Shown piece after piece: positions 16,767 to 25,894 of a stretch of DNA of 49,732 nt. Made by a program: the position numbers and the translations under genes. Below the pieces are notes generated by a model. The model was not told the DNA's origin. It saw only the letters and a program-made list of their open reading frames with translations, and ran no database searches. The DNA is from Streptomyces sp. col6 (lineage in GTDB: Bacteria > Actinomycetota > Actinomycetes > Streptomycetales > Streptomycetaceae), in contig NZ_RDBL01000025.1 in NCBI RefSeq assembly GCF_008042035.1, positions 1 through 49,732 of the forward strand. Direction: 5' to 3'. Numbering within the stretch: the first letter of the stretch is position 1; each line of letters begins with the position of its first letter.

Positions 16767-18038
16767 TCAGATGCGCAGCGCCCCGCGAAACGCCCCATGG
16801 CCGGTGTCCGGCCGGGTGATCGCCAGCCAGCCGTGACCACGGAGTGCGGTGCGGGAGCCGACGGCGGTCGGGTCGACGGAGAGGTACGAGGCCGCGCCGG
16901 TGGTGTCGGTCTCCGTGGTGGCGTTGGGGTCGTCGTCCTCCTCCTCCTCGGGGTCGTAGTCGGGATCGGCGCTGAGCGGCGTCTCCCACTCCATGGGCTC
17001 GCCCTCCCACTCGGGGTCCGAGTAACGCCAGTACCTGCGACGCGGGACGCCGTCGACGGCGACCGCCCAGACCATCGAGTCGCTGTGGTCGTCCTGGTAG
17101 AAGAACTGCGCCTGGCCGCAGGCGGCGCTGAGGCGGTTGATGAGGTCGGTGGGGCTCCAGGTCATCTGCCTGAGCGGGGTGTCCGCGTAGATCAGCCGCC
17201 ACCCGTCCAGCTCCGGGGTGACGAACACGCGGTAGGCCGTGTGGCGGGTGCCGTCGGGGTCCGTGATCTCCGTGGCGTCCGACCCCATCGCGGAGAGTCC
17301 CATCGAGAGGGTGCAGGGGATGCGGTCGTGGAGCCCCATCGCCTCGAAGAGGCCCTCGTACGTGGCGCCCGGGACGGCGAGCCACCAGTGGTCCGGCAGC
17401 GGATCCGGGGTGTCCTGGGCCGCCTTGACGCGGATGAGCCGTTCCAGGGCGCGGCGGTCCCGCTCGTCCATCGAGTCCGCCCCGCCGATGAGCGCCAGTG
17501 CGGTGAGCGCGTGTCGTCGCAGAGAGGAAGGGCCGTCCCGGCGGATCGCGCGCAGCAGGGGAGCGGCTTCCGCGCCGATGGCCCTGACCGTGTTCTCCGC
17601 CTGGTACCGGGTGTAGCTGTCCGCGTCGTTCAGGAACGGGATGACCTCGGGCACGGTGCCGGCGGCGGCCTCGCCGAGATTCTGCAGGCCCCACAGCGCC
17701 TGTTGCCGGATCTCCTTCATGGGGTGGGACAGTGCTGCCGTGTACCCGGGTATGCACCGCTCGTCGAACCCGCGCAGCACATGGCCCAGTTCCCACCATT
17801 CGGGGACCTTGGCGGCGCGGGCGCGGGCTGCCACCGCCGCGTCCAACGCGGCGGGGCCTATCAGGCGCAGGGCGTCCCGCAGTCCCCACAGCGCGGGCCG
17901 GCTCACGGTGCCCAGCGCGGCGATGAGACCGGGCGCGGCGGCGGCACCCGGCTCGGCCAGCCGCCGCACGATCCCGGACGTCGACTCCTTCTGCTTCGTG
18001 GCGAGTTCGAGCTCGGCGATCAACGCGGTCTGATCCAT
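16767..18038 (-). CDS. HEAT-repeat protein
   Basis: 423 residues. The N-terminal half is a series of helical HEAT or PBS-lyase-like repeats (for example ALWGLRDALRLIGPAALDAA, IRQQALWGLQNLGEAAAGTV, RYQAENTVRAIGAEAAPLLR). The C-terminal half is a mixed domain of unknown type with a very acidic linker (DPDYDPEEEEDDDP). HEAT arrays bind other proteins; no partner is evident. The start at ATG 18038 (MDQTALIAEL) is fixed by TATCGT at 18051-18046, 7 nt upstream, which predicts a leaderless mRNA. The ten in-frame codons further upstream are not needed. Function unknown. Confidence 0.85.
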   Translation of the reverse strand: MDQTALIAELELATKQKESTSGIVRRLAEPGAAAAPGLIAALGTVSRPALWGLRDALRLIGPAALDAAVAARARAAKVPEWWELGHVLRGFDERCIPGYTAALSHPMKEIRQQALWGLQNLGEAAAGTVPEVIPFLNDADSYTRYQAENTVRAIGAEAAPLLRAIRRDGPSSLRRHALTALALIGGADSMDERDRRALERLIRVKAAQDTPDPLPDHWWLAVPGATYEGLFEAMGLHDRIPCTLSMGLSAMGSDATEITDPDGTRHTAYRVFVTPELDGWRLIYADTPLRQMTWSPTDLINRLSAACGQAQFFYQDDHSDSMVWAVAVDGVPRRRYWRYSDPEWEGEPMEWETPLSADPDYDPEEEEDDDPNATTETDTTGAASYLSVDPTAVGSRTALRGHGWLAITRPDTGHGAFRGALRI

Positions 18039-18101
18039 ACGGCCGACGATATCCGAGGGGACTGACAACGCCGCCGGGGCGAGGGGCAGGCCGCGCTCAG
18101 G

Positions 18102-18869
18102 TCAAGTGCCCGGCGCGACGGCCTTGTCCACGGCGTCCAGGAGCGCCCGCAGTGGGTCGTCGTCGGCCGGTCCGGATACGCCGTGTCCGGCGAGGAGTTC
18201 GTGCAGCGCGAGCGTGTGGAAGCGGATCGCGGAGAGGATCCCCGCCGGATCGTACGGCGCCGGGGCGGCCGACAGCCGGGCCGGCCAGGTGTCGTAGCGG
18301 CTGCCGCCGTACCGGTGATGGGTGGTGCCCCGTTCCTCGTCGCGCAGGACCATTGCCGCGACCAGGACATGACGGGCCAGCCCGAGCGTCAGGTGGGCGC
18401 CGATCAGGACGTCCCCGCGGGCCGCCTTGCAGGCCGCCAGCACCGCGTCGAACCGGAAGTCGTTCAGCAGGGAGGCGAGCACGCCCGGTACGTCGGCGGG
18501 CGGTGAGGTGTCCGCCGGTCCCGGGGCGTCCAGCGACTCGGTGACCACCGTGAGGTCCAGGCGCCGCAGGTCGGTCAGGACCAGCCGCACGGTGTACCGG
18601 CCGGCGTCGCCGTCGCGCCCGGCGGCGTACACCGGCGCGTGCCGCCCGGCGATCTCCCGGACCAGATCCTCGGCCACCGCGACCGGCTCGTCGGCCGTGA
18701 GGCGGACATCGAGATCCGACCACTGGTCCATCGCCTCCCCGGAGCCCGCCGCCGAACCGTGGACGCGCATCGCGTGGACGCGTCCGTCCCGGGCCGCGTA
18801 GTCGGCGAGCGCCGAGGCGAGCAGTGGCTGCCAGCCCGCGGGCGGGACAACGTAGTTGGCTTCCGTCAT
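18102..18869 (-). CDS. Nucleotidyltransferase-like protein
   Basis: 255 residues. The motif VHGSAAGSGE followed by WSDLDVRL is the GS...DxD signature of the polymerase-beta nucleotidyltransferase fold (the two Asp bind Mg). A later segment (FDAVLAACKAARGDVLIGAH, then LARHVLVAAM) is helical as in aminoglycoside adenylyltransferase relatives. The substrate is unknown: resistance to an aminoglycoside is possible but not supported by specific residues. ATG 18869 is chosen because homology-like sequence starts there; a CAGCCT hexamer 7 nt upstream may mean a leaderless transcript. Confidence 0.78.
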   Translation of the reverse strand: MTEANYVVPPAGWQPLLASALADYAARDGRVHAMRVHGSAAGSGEAMDQWSDLDVRLTADEPVAVAEDLVREIAGRHAPVYAAGRDGDAGRYTVRLVLTDLRRLDLTVVTESLDAPGPADTSPPADVPGVLASLLNDFRFDAVLAACKAARGDVLIGAHLTLGLARHVLVAAMVLRDEERGTTHHRYGGSRYDTWPARLSAAPAPYDPAGILSAIRFHTLALHELLAGHGVSGPADDDPLRALLDAVDKAVAPGT

Positions 18870-18906
18870 GCACGACAGGCTGACAGATGACGGGGCACCA
18901 TGATCC

Positions 18907-18936
18907 ATGGACGCCTCGGCCCCGACGATCTAGCGT
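18907..18936 (+). promoter_or_regulatory. Housekeeping-type promoter for SDR gene
   Basis: TGGACG (18907-18912), 18-nt spacer, TAGCGT (18931-18936). The -10 is a typical actinomycete match and the SDR start codon is 61 nt downstream. Confidence 0.45.
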
Positions 18937-18996
18937 CGGACGGGACAGCGACGGCGCCGCGGCTCGCGCGGCGCCGCACCGGAGCACGGGGAGATC

Positions 18997-19749
18997 ATGA
19001 GCAACGACACCGCGTCGACGGACGGCACGGCGGGCGCCGCATCACCCGTCACCTTCATCACCGGCGGTTCGAGCGGCATCGGGGCGGAAAGCGTGCACCG
19101 GCTGCTCGCGCTCGGCCACCGGGTCGCCGCGACCGGGCGCAGCGCGAAGAAGCTCGCCGCGCTCAAGGAGGCGGCGGACGAGGCCGGGGCGGGGGAGCGG
19201 TTGCTCACCTTCGAGGGGGACGCGGCGGACTGGGAGCACGTCTCGGCGGCGGTCGAGGAGACCGTGCGCGGATTCGGCCGGCTCGACCACGCCATCGCCA
19301 ACGCCGGGTACTCGGCCGACGCGCATGTCGAGACCGGCGACCCGGAGAAGTGGCGGGGCATGGTGCTGACGAACGTGCTGGGCCCGGCTCTGCTGGTGCG
19401 GGCGGCACTCCCGGCACTCAAGGAGTCGCAGGGCCGCATCGTGCTCGTCGGCAGCGTGGCGGGGTTCAAGAACACGCCCGGCAACCTGTACTCGATGACG
19501 AAGTTCGCGGTGACCGGGCTGGCGGAGAACGTCCGCATGCTGACGACCGGGTACGGCGTCGGCACGACGCTGATCGCGCCCGGACGGGTGCTCACACCCT
19601 TCTGGGACGAGCGCCCCGGCGGCGCGGCGGCGGCCGGTCCGATGATCTCCGCCGGGCAGCTGGCGGACACGCTGGTCTGGGCGATCTCCCAGCCGCGCGG
19701 CGTGGACGTCAACACCCTGGTGGTCCGGCCGATCGGCCAGGCGAACTGA
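18997..19749 (+). CDS. Short-chain dehydrogenase/reductase
   Basis: 250 residues with the classical SDR features: cofactor motif FITGGSSGIG (TGxxxGxG), the NAG-like segment AIANAGYS, a Ser in VLVGSVAG, and the catalytic Tyr-x3-Lys in LYSMTKFA. It reduces or oxidises an unknown carbonyl or alcohol with NAD(P). ATG 18997 follows GGGGAG. It stands alone; the neighbours on either side do not suggest a pathway. Confidence 0.9.
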   Translation: MSNDTASTDGTAGAASPVTFITGGSSGIGAESVHRLLALGHRVAATGRSAKKLAALKEAADEAGAGERLLTFEGDAADWEHVSAAVEETVRGFGRLDHAIANAGYSADAHVETGDPEKWRGMVLTNVLGPALLVRAALPALKESQGRIVLVGSVAGFKNTPGNLYSMTKFAVTGLAENVRMLTTGYGVGTTLIAPGRVLTPFWDERPGGAAAAGPMISAGQLADTLVWAISQPRGVDVNTLVVRPIGQAN

Positions 19750-19974
19750 GGCACCGGCCGCCGGGGCGATGCCCGGCCGCCCGTCCCGGCGGTGGGGTCC
19801 CGGTTCATTCCAACGGAAGTTCCGGAGATGCGCGGGCGGCCCACTCGGGCAGGATCGACGGGGGAGAGACGAGTCGCCGCCGAGCCGGCCCCGGCCCTCC
19901 GCTCCGCCGACGGCGGACAACGACGACCGGCAGGCCGTGCGGACCGGCGACCGCCTCATGAAGGAGGTCACGCG

Positions 19975-21222
19975 ATGACGGATCCCATGCCGCGGTTCGC
20001 ACGGATAGCCCTGGTGTCCGCCCACCCCGGCCCGCTCGCCGGGCCGGGCGGTCCCGACGCGGGCGGACCGCACGGATACGTGGCCCAGCTGGCCGGATGC
20101 CTGGCACGCCGGGGACACGACGTCACGGTCTACACCCGACGCGACCGGCCCGACCGGCCGACACTGGTGCGGAACGAGTCGGGCGTGAAGATCGTCCACG
20201 TGCCGGCCGGCCCGCCCGTCCCCGTACCGAGGGACGAACTGCTGGCGTGGATGGCGGAGTTCGGTGCGTATCTGGCCCGGCTCTGGAGGCTCAACCGCCC
20301 CGATGTCGTGCACGCGCACTCCTGGATGTCCGGCGTGGCCGCCCTCACCGGGGCCAGGGACGCCGCAGTACCCGTCGTCCAGACCTACCACGGCCTCGGA
20401 ACGGTGGAGAAGCGCCACCGGGGAGGCGCGGACACCGACCCGCCCGAGCGCGTCGACATCGAGACCCGGATCGGCCGTGAGGCCCACCGCTCCGTCGCGA
20501 CCTGCGCGGACGAGCTGAACGAGCTGACCGCCATGGGCGTCCCCCGCGCCAGGATCAGCGTCGTCCCCTGTGGCGTCGACACCGTCCACTTCGCCCCGGT
20601 GCCCCTCGCCGAGCGCCCGCCGGGCGCCCCGTACCGCCTGCTCGCCGTCGGCAGGCTCGACCGCCGCGAGGGGCTCGACCGCGCTCTGGCGGCCCTCGCG
20701 GGCGTCCCCGACGCGGAGCTGCTCGTCGCCGGGGGACCGGCGGCCCCGGTCCTGTACACGGACCCGGAGGCCGAGCGGCTGCGCAAGGCCGCCTCCGAAC
20801 ACGGAGTGGCCGAACGATTCCGGCTGCTCGGCCGCGTACCGCGGAGCCTGATGCCCCACCTCATGTCCACCGCGGATCTGCTCCTCTCCCTGCCCCGCCA
20901 CGAGCCGTCCGCCGTCGTCGCGGCCGAGGCGATGGCCTGCGGCATTCCGGTGGTGGCCACGGCCGTCGGCGGGCAGCTGGACACCGTCGTCGATGGTGTG
21001 ACCGGCACGCTCGTGCCGCCGGCCGACGACGAGGGGTACGACCTCGCCGCGACGATCCGCGGCCTGCTCGACGACCCCGTCCGGCGTTCCCGCTACGGAG
21101 CCGCCGGCCGGGAGCACGCGCTGGCACGCTTCTCGTGGGACGAGGTGACCGACGCGATCTCGCTCGTGTACGCGGAACTCGTCCCGGCCGTCCGGCCCCA
21201 GGAGACGGTCCGCGGGGTCTGA
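19975..21222 (+). CDS. GT4-family glycosyltransferase (GT-B fold)
   Basis: 415 residues. N-terminal acceptor domain begins IALVSAHPGPLAG and has a Gly-rich loop and HAHSWMSG; the C-terminal donor domain has the GT4 retaining-enzyme motif E-x7-E in RHEPSAVVAAEAMACGIPVV. The general shape resembles MshA-type and other UDP-sugar glycosyltransferases, but the acceptor cannot be read. ATG 19975 has a near-perfect AAGGAGGT site. The 225-bp region before it (19750-19974) shows no other gene. Confidence 0.9.
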   Translation: MTDPMPRFARIALVSAHPGPLAGPGGPDAGGPHGYVAQLAGCLARRGHDVTVYTRRDRPDRPTLVRNESGVKIVHVPAGPPVPVPRDELLAWMAEFGAYLARLWRLNRPDVVHAHSWMSGVAALTGARDAAVPVVQTYHGLGTVEKRHRGGADTDPPERVDIETRIGREAHRSVATCADELNELTAMGVPRARISVVPCGVDTVHFAPVPLAERPPGAPYRLLAVGRLDRREGLDRALAALAGVPDAELLVAGGPAAPVLYTDPEAERLRKAASEHGVAERFRLLGRVPRSLMPHLMSTADLLLSLPRHEPSAVVAAEAMACGIPVVATAVGGQLDTVVDGVTGTLVPPADDEGYDLAATIRGLLDDPVRRSRYGAAGREHALARFSWDEVTDAISLVYAELVPAVRPQETVRGV

Positions 21223-21255
21223 CCGTCGGTGCCGTGACGCACCGGCCACGAGACG

Positions 21256-22062
21256 CTACGCCGGGCCGCCGACCTCCTGGAGCGCCTGCCTGCGCACCTG
21301 CTCGCAGCACTGGGCGATCAGCCGGGAGACGTGCATCTGCGAGAGGCCGAGCGTCTCGGCGATCCGGCCCTGCGTCATGTCGCGGAAGAACCGCAGATAG
21401 AGAATGGTGCGCTCACGTTCCGGCAGGCTGCGCAGCCCCGGCTTGACGGCCTCGCGGTCGACGGCCACGTCCAGCGCGTGGTCGCACAGCCCGAGGGTGT
21501 CGGCGAGGCAGGAACCGTCGCCGACGGCCCTCGGCAGCTCGGCGTCCAGCGACAGCGTGCGGTAGCTGTCCAGGGCCTCCAGACCGGCCCGGACGTCCTC
21601 GACGCAGAGCCCCGTCGCCGCCGCGATCTCCGCCTCGGCCGGCAGCCGTCCGCCCAGCGTCTGGGCCAGGTCGCGACGGGCCACCCGCACCTGGTTGCGC
21701 AGATCCTGCACCCGGCGGGGCACATGGACGTCCCAGGTGTGGTCGCGGAAATGCCGCTTGAGCTCGCCGACCACGGTGGGTATCGCGTACGTCTCGAAGG
21801 CCTTGCCGCGCGCCGGGTCGTAGCGGTCCACCGCCTTGACGAGACCGATGGCGGCCACCTGGCGCAGATCGTCCAGGGGCTCCCCCCGGTCACGGAAGCG
21901 CGAGGCCAGGCGGTGGGCCATGGGGAGCCACGCGCAGACCGTCGCGCGGCGCAGCTCGTCCCGCTCCGGGCCCTCGGGAAGGGCCCGGAGCCGTGCGAAG
22001 GCCGCCGCTTTCGGCGGCAGGTCCTGGCGTCGTCCGGGCGCTGTCTGTCGGGCACCGGCCAT
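21256..22062 (-). CDS. SigB/SigF-family stress sigma factor
   Basis: 268 residues. Region 2 contains DDLRQVAAIGLVKAVDRYDP and FETYAIPTVVGELKRHFRDH; region 3 follows PAEAEIAAATGLCVEDV; region 4 has LPERERTILYLRFFRDMTQG and IAETLGLSQMHVSRLI. This is the group 3 SigB/SigF pattern that directs RNA polymerase to stress promoters. The ATG at 22062 has a GAGGGAG site; a longer in-frame start at 22098 is possible. There is no anti-sigma or anti-anti-sigma gene next to it, unlike many relatives. A GTTTG-N14-GGGCAT element upstream suggests autoregulation, and similar elements precede several nearby genes. Confidence 0.93.
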   Translation of the reverse strand: MAGARQTAPGRRQDLPPKAAAFARLRALPEGPERDELRRATVCAWLPMAHRLASRFRDRGEPLDDLRQVAAIGLVKAVDRYDPARGKAFETYAIPTVVGELKRHFRDHTWDVHVPRRVQDLRNQVRVARRDLAQTLGGRLPAEAEIAAATGLCVEDVRAGLEALDSYRTLSLDAELPRAVGDGSCLADTLGLCDHALDVAVDREAVKPGLRSLPERERTILYLRFFRDMTQGRIAETLGLSQMHVSRLIAQCCEQVRRQALQEVGGPA

Positions 22063-22178
22063 GGTGTTCACTCCCTCGGCGTCGCCTGTCGGTACCACCG
22101 CGGGAGGCCGAGCCGGACAGGCGCCACCCGGAGCAGAGCTCCCACGGTCGCGCCTCTTGTCCGAAGCACGCCTGGCCC

Positions 22179-22203
22179 ATGCCCGTCCCGGCTCGCCTCA
22201 AAC
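22179..22203 (-). promoter_or_regulatory. SigB-type promoter ahead of the sigma gene
   Basis: On the minus strand: GTTTG (22203-22199), 14-nt spacer, GGGCAT (22184-22179). It matches the SigB-type pattern GTTT...GGGWAW in form and position, about 120-140 nt before the sigma start. It suggests positive autoregulation. Confidence 0.5.
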
Positions 22204-22231
22204 ACGCGTACGGCTCTGAACCGCGGTCCGA

Positions 22232-22996
22232 TCAGCGGTCGGAGACGGTGAACAGCGCGCCCTCCGGATCGCAGATCACGAACGCGGTCTCCGGCAGCCC
22301 GTCCACGGGCGTCGCCTCGCCGCCCGCGTCCACGGCGGCGTCGGCGGTCCGCCGGCTGTCGGCCACCAGGAAGTCGACGATCCAGCGCGCCCGGACCCGG
22401 GGGTCCGGATCGTTCTCCACCCCTCCGCCGCGCAGCGTCACCACGGTGTGTCCGCCCGCTCGCACCAGAACCCGGTCCTCCGTGTAGTCGACGGTGCACC
22501 GGCTGTGCGGTCGGGTCCAGCCGAAGACCTCCGCGTAGAAGATGGCCGCCTCGAAGGCGTGGCGCGACTGGAGGTCCACGCGCGCCGGTGCGCGCGGGCC
22601 GTCGGACCAGACGGGGGCCGGGCCCTCCCAGAAGCCGAAGGCGGCTCCCTCGCGGTCGGCCGCTATCGCCGCGCGGCCCCCGCCCAGCGGCAGCGGACCC
22701 ACGGCGAGCGTGGCACCGCGCTCCCTGATCCGGTCGGCCGTCGCATCCGCGTCCGGCACGGCGAAATAGGGGATCCAGGCCGGAGGAGGGCCGTCGATGC
22801 CCTGGCACCAGCCGAGGCCGGCGACCGCCCTGCCGTGGGCGCGGGCGAGGACGAAGCCGTCACCGAGCGTGCTGTCGTGGAACTCCCAGCCCATGACCCG
22901 TTCGTAGAAGGGCTGCGCGATCCGCAGGTCGCGGGCCGTCAGGCTCACCCAGCAGGGCGCACCCGCCACGGGCGTCTTCCAGTCGAGGCTAGGCAT
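22232..22996 (-). CDS. Two-domain VOC (glyoxalase/bleomycin-resistance-like) protein
   Basis: 254 residues holding two beta-alpha-beta-beta-beta VOC units: residues about 8-125 (PCWVSLTARDLRIAQPFYER, then VMGWEF) and 135-254 (VDLQSRHAFEAAIFYAEVFG, then FVICDPEGALFTVSDR). Members bind metals or small ligands, but no clear set of His/Glu metal ligands was assigned. MPSLDWKTPVAG at 22996 follows GAAGGAG; upstream in-frame codons are Arg-rich non-coding sequence. It lies downstream of the DUF5709-like gene with a 159-bp gap holding a short hairpin (23112-23125). Confidence 0.87.
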   Translation of the reverse strand: MPSLDWKTPVAGAPCWVSLTARDLRIAQPFYERVMGWEFHDSTLGDGFVLARAHGRAVAGLGWCQGIDGPPPAWIPYFAVPDADATADRIRERGATLAVGPLPLGGGRAAIAADREGAAFGFWEGPAPVWSDGPRAPARVDLQSRHAFEAAIFYAEVFGWTRPHSRCTVDYTEDRVLVRAGGHTVVTLRGGGVENDPDPRVRARWIVDFLVADSRRTADAAVDAGGEATPVDGLPETAFVICDPEGALFTVSDR

Positions 22997-23155
22997 GCGG
23001 CGCTCCTTCGCCGGGGTTTCTCTTGCACGATGCGCCCGCGCCGGGGGCGGCGCACGCGCCCGTAGCGTCGTCGGCGCCCGATTCCGCACCGGGCCCGCGT
23101 GCGGCCGGGCCTGCCCGTGCGGGCAAGCGCCGGGAGCCGGCCCGCCGCTGTGTGG

Positions 23156-23623
23156 TCAGCCCTCCCGGCCCTGGTCCTCTTCGTCGTCCGTGGTGTGCAC
23201 GGCGGCCTCCTCGGCCGAGGCAGCTCCGCCGTCGATGCCCACGTCGTCGGCGTAGACGTCCGTACGCCGTCCGGGCACCTCGTCCACCGCGCTCAGCCGG
23301 CCCGAGCGGATCTCGTCCTCCGGTTCCAGCGGCTCGCCGTCGCCGTCGTCCAGGTCCCCGATGCCGTCGCCCTCGGGCGGCTCGACGTCCTCGACCTCCT
23401 GGGCCAGGCGCTGGTCGAGGGATTCACCGCGGCGTTCCTCCTCGCCGGTGGTCCCGTACTTGTCCACGGCGAGGGGACGCTCGGGCGGCGAATAGCCCTC
23501 TTCCATCTGGTCGTCGAGGCCCCGCTCGCCGAGCGCGTTCTCCATGTCGAGGTCGTCGTTCGGCGGGTCCTGGCCGTCGCTCTGCGGTTGGTAGACGTCG
23601 TCGCCACGTGCCTCTGTCGGCAT
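23156..23623 (-). CDS. DUF5709-like acidic protein
   Basis: 155 residues, very acidic and low in hydrophobic residues, so probably extended. It opens with DDVYQPQSDGQDPPNDDLDM and contains PPERPLAVDKYGTT and SLDQRLAQEV, as in the actinobacterial DUF5709 family. Function unknown. ATG 23623 follows GGAAGGA. A SigB-type element GTTTC-N14-GGGCAG lies about 100 nt upstream, which fits a general stress protein. Confidence 0.8.
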   Translation of the reverse strand: MPTEARGDDVYQPQSDGQDPPNDDLDMENALGERGLDDQMEEGYSPPERPLAVDKYGTTGEEERRGESLDQRLAQEVEDVEPPEGDGIGDLDDGDGEPLEPEDEIRSGRLSAVDEVPGRRTDVYADDVGIDGGAASAEEAAVHTTDDEEDQGREG

Positions 23624-23712
23624 GATTCGTCCTTCCGTCGGAGGCGTCATGAATGCCGGGCCGCCGCCGGGTGAGACCTGTCCGCCCGGCGGCCGTCCTT
23701 CGCATCCGGCGA

Positions 23713-23737
23713 CTGCCCTGCCGGGCGCGGTGGAAAC
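23713..23737 (-). promoter_or_regulatory. SigB-type promoter for DUF5709-like gene
   Basis: On the minus strand: GTTTC (23737-23733), 14-nt spacer, GGGCAG (23718-23713). The predicted start is near 23705, leaving a leader of about 80 nt. Confidence 0.5.
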
Positions 23738-23905
23738 ACCCCATTTGTCACTCTAGGTGCGCGGCCGGTCCGCGTCCTCCCGGGCCTCGTCGTGCGGGGG
23801 CTGCGCCCCGCCGGGACGCAGCCCCCTCCCGCGCCCGCCGTCTCCGGCACGGCCGCCCCGGAAGCCTGAGTACGCTTGCGCACACGTGAACGACAAGGGG
23901 GAGTG

Positions 23906-24307
23906 GTGCACGACAGACCTGCTGACGAACCGGTGCTCCCGTCGGTGGCCGGGCGCCCCTGGTGGGCGGCGAACGAACTGCTCGCGTTCCTCGTGGAACT
24001 GGTGGCGCTGGCCTGCCTCTTCTGGTGGGGGTTCTCGCTTGCGGACCACCTGGCGGTGCGACTCCTGCTCGGCTGCGCCCTTCTCGCCGCGGCCGTCGTG
24101 CTGTGGGCGCGGTTCGCCGCACCGCGCGCCCGGTTCCGGCCGCCGCTCGCCGGCGTGCTGGCGGTGAAGGCACTGGTGCTGGGCGGTGGCGCCTTCGCGC
24201 TGTACGGGGTCGGGCATCCCGCTGCCGGTGCGGTGATGGGGGCCGTCGTCGTGGTGAACACGGCGCTGGCCGAGACCTTCCGGCGCAGGTCCGCCCCGGC
24301 CGCGTAG
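23906..24307 (+). CDS. YrdB-like (DUF2568) small membrane protein
   Basis: 133 residues from a GTG at 23906 (GTG 23903 and an upstream TTG at 23876 are alternatives; an AGGGGGAG site lies just ahead). Four membrane segments are visible: ANELLAFLVELVALACLFWW, LAVRLLLGCALLAAAVVLWA, GVLAVKALVLGGGAFALYGV and AVMGAVVVVNTALA. The family is of unknown function. The start is the weakest part of the call. Confidence 0.72.
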   Translation: MHDRPADEPVLPSVAGRPWWAANELLAFLVELVALACLFWWGFSLADHLAVRLLLGCALLAAAVVLWARFAAPRARFRPPLAGVLAVKALVLGGGAFALYGVGHPAAGAVMGAVVVVNTALAETFRRRSAPAA

Positions 24308-24445
24308 GGGCGCGGCCGGGCGACCGGCACGCGGAGTCGGTAGCGTGGACGTAACGACGACCGGCCGCCCAGGGACCGAGGTCCGGAGAAAGCACCTCCG
24401 GCACGTCCGACCCGGCCCCTGCCCGCCCGGGAAGGGACGCCGCTC

Positions 24446-25279
24446 ATGTGCAGATGGCTGGCCTACTCCGGCACGAGTGTCGTGCTCAGCGATCTCCTGT
24501 ACAAGCCGGAGCACTCGCTCATCGACCAGAGCCTGCACTCCCACATGGGGGTCGAGACGACCAACGGGGACGGCTTCGGTGTCGGCTGGTACGGGCAGGA
24601 GACGGAGACGCCCGCGATCATCCGTGACACCGGGCCCGCCTGGAACAACCGCAATCTGCGGGAGATCGCGAGCCACATCAGATCGCCCCTGTTCTTCGCC
24701 CATGTGCGGGCGTCCACGGGGACTGCCATCCAGGAGACCAACTGCCATCCCTTCCGGCACGGCCGCTGGATGTGGATGCACAACGGGGCCATCGCGGACT
24801 TCCACCGGCTGCGCCGCGAACTCTCGCTGGCGCTCGACCCGGCCCTGTTCTCCGCCCTGGAGGGCTCGACGGACTCCGAGGTGATGTTCTACCTGGCGCT
24901 GACCTTCGGGCTCGACCAGGACGTACCGGGAGCGGTGGCCCGGATGACGGGTCTGATCGAACGCGTCGGGCACGACGCGGGGGTGGAGTACCCGCTCCAG
25001 ATGACCGTCGCGGTGTCCGACGGCGAACGCCTCTGGTCGTTCCGCTATTCGAGTGTCGGTACCTCCCGCTCGCTGTACTACAGCAGCAAGGCCGACACCG
25101 TGCGGGCGCTCCACCCGGACCTGGACTTCCTGCGCGGTGTCTCCGACAGCACCCGCCTCGTCGTGTCGGAGCCCCTGGGCGGGCTGCCCGGCGTGTGGAA
25201 GGAAGTGCCGGAGAGCAGCTACGGGGTCGTGCAGCCGGGCGCCGACGAGTTCCTGCCCTTCGCACCCGAACCCGTGTGA
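24446..25279 (+). CDS. Class II glutamine amidotransferase
   Basis: 277 residues beginning MCRWLAYSG, so removal of Met1 exposes the catalytic Cys2 of the Ntn-hydrolase fold. Family motifs follow: NGDGFGVGWY, FFAHVRASTG and MWMHNGAIADF. This domain releases ammonia from glutamine or a gamma-glutamyl amide. The stand-alone form resembles YafJ and EgtC, the latter acting in ergothioneine synthesis, but no egt genes are here. A TAGCGT -10 element lies at 24341-24346. Confidence 0.9.
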   Translation: MCRWLAYSGTSVVLSDLLYKPEHSLIDQSLHSHMGVETTNGDGFGVGWYGQETETPAIIRDTGPAWNNRNLREIASHIRSPLFFAHVRASTGTAIQETNCHPFRHGRWMWMHNGAIADFHRLRRELSLALDPALFSALEGSTDSEVMFYLALTFGLDQDVPGAVARMTGLIERVGHDAGVEYPLQMTVAVSDGERLWSFRYSSVGTSRSLYYSSKADTVRALHPDLDFLRGVSDSTRLVVSEPLGGLPGVWKEVPESSYGVVQPGADEFLPFAPEPV

Positions 25280-25289
25280 GCGGACATGC

Positions 25290-25323
25290 GGGAGCCGCCC
25301 GGCCGGTGCGCCGGGCGGCTCCC
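25290..25323. terminator. Bidirectional hairpin terminator
   Basis: Left arm 25290-25302 and right arm 25311-25323 pair perfectly over 13 bp with an 8-nt loop, between the convergent stops at 25279 and 25337. Confidence 0.75.
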
Positions 25324-25336
25324 CCGGTCCGCGGTG

Positions 25337-25894
25337 TCAGCCGGCGAGCGCGGCGTCGATCTCCTTGAGGAAGGGGGCCAGGTCGCCGGGGTCGCGCGAG
25401 GTGATGAGCTTCCACCCGCCCGACTCGTCCGTGACGACCGGCTCATCCACCCAGTCACCGCCCGCGTTGCGGATGTCCGTCTGCAAGGAGGCGTACGAGG
25501 TGAGCCGCTTGCCGGACACCTTGCCGGTCTCCACCAGCATCCACGGGCCGTGGCAGATCGCCGCGACCGGGCGCCCGGACGAGGTGAACGAACGCACGAT
25601 GTCGCAGGCCGGGCCCTGGAGCCGCAGCGTGTCCGCGTTCAACGTGCCGCCCGGGACGAGCAGCAGGTCGTAACCGGCCGGATCCACGTCCTCCAGCGTG
25701 AGGTCGGGGCGCACGGTCCTGCCCGGGTCCTTGTCGCCGACGAGCGTCCGGATGTCGTCCTTCTTCAGCGCGGCGACATCGACCTGGACGCCCCGCTCGC
25801 GCAGATGGCCGAGCGGCACGACCAGTTCGTCCTGCTCCACGCCGTAGTTCGTGACGATCGCCAGCACCTTGCGCCTGTCGCCGTTGTCGCTCAT
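25337..25894 (-). CDS. DJ-1/PfpI-family protein
   Basis: 185 residues of the class I amidotransferase-like DJ-1/PfpI fold. The nucleophile-elbow Cys114 is in AAICHGPWML, next to His115, and a conserved Glu lies near residue 20 (GVEQDELVVP). Members act as proteases, glyoxalases or deglycases, or chaperones in stress; the CHGPW signature is that of the PfpI/YhbO subgroup. ATG 25894 follows GGAAGGA. A GGGAAC hexamer at 25967-25962 resembles the SigB-type -10, but its -35 (GAATG) is poor. Confidence 0.9.
   Translation of the reverse strand: MSDNGDRRKVLAIVTNYGVEQDELVVPLGHLRERGVQVDVAALKKDDIRTLVGDKDPGRTVRPDLTLEDVDPAGYDLLLVPGGTLNADTLRLQGPACDIVRSFTSSGRPVAAICHGPWMLVETGKVSGKRLTSYASLQTDIRNAGGDWVDEPVVTDESGGWKLITSRDPGDLAPFLKEIDAALAG

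Noticed and set aside
18102..18869. Specific aminoglycoside-resistance call
   Set aside because: Only the general nucleotidyltransferase motif is visible; residues that define a drug substrate could not be identified.
23112..23125. TGCCCG-TG-CGGGCA as a terminator after the DUF5709-like gene
   Set aside because: Only six base pairs with a 2-nt centre; too weak to call, though a short stem may form there.
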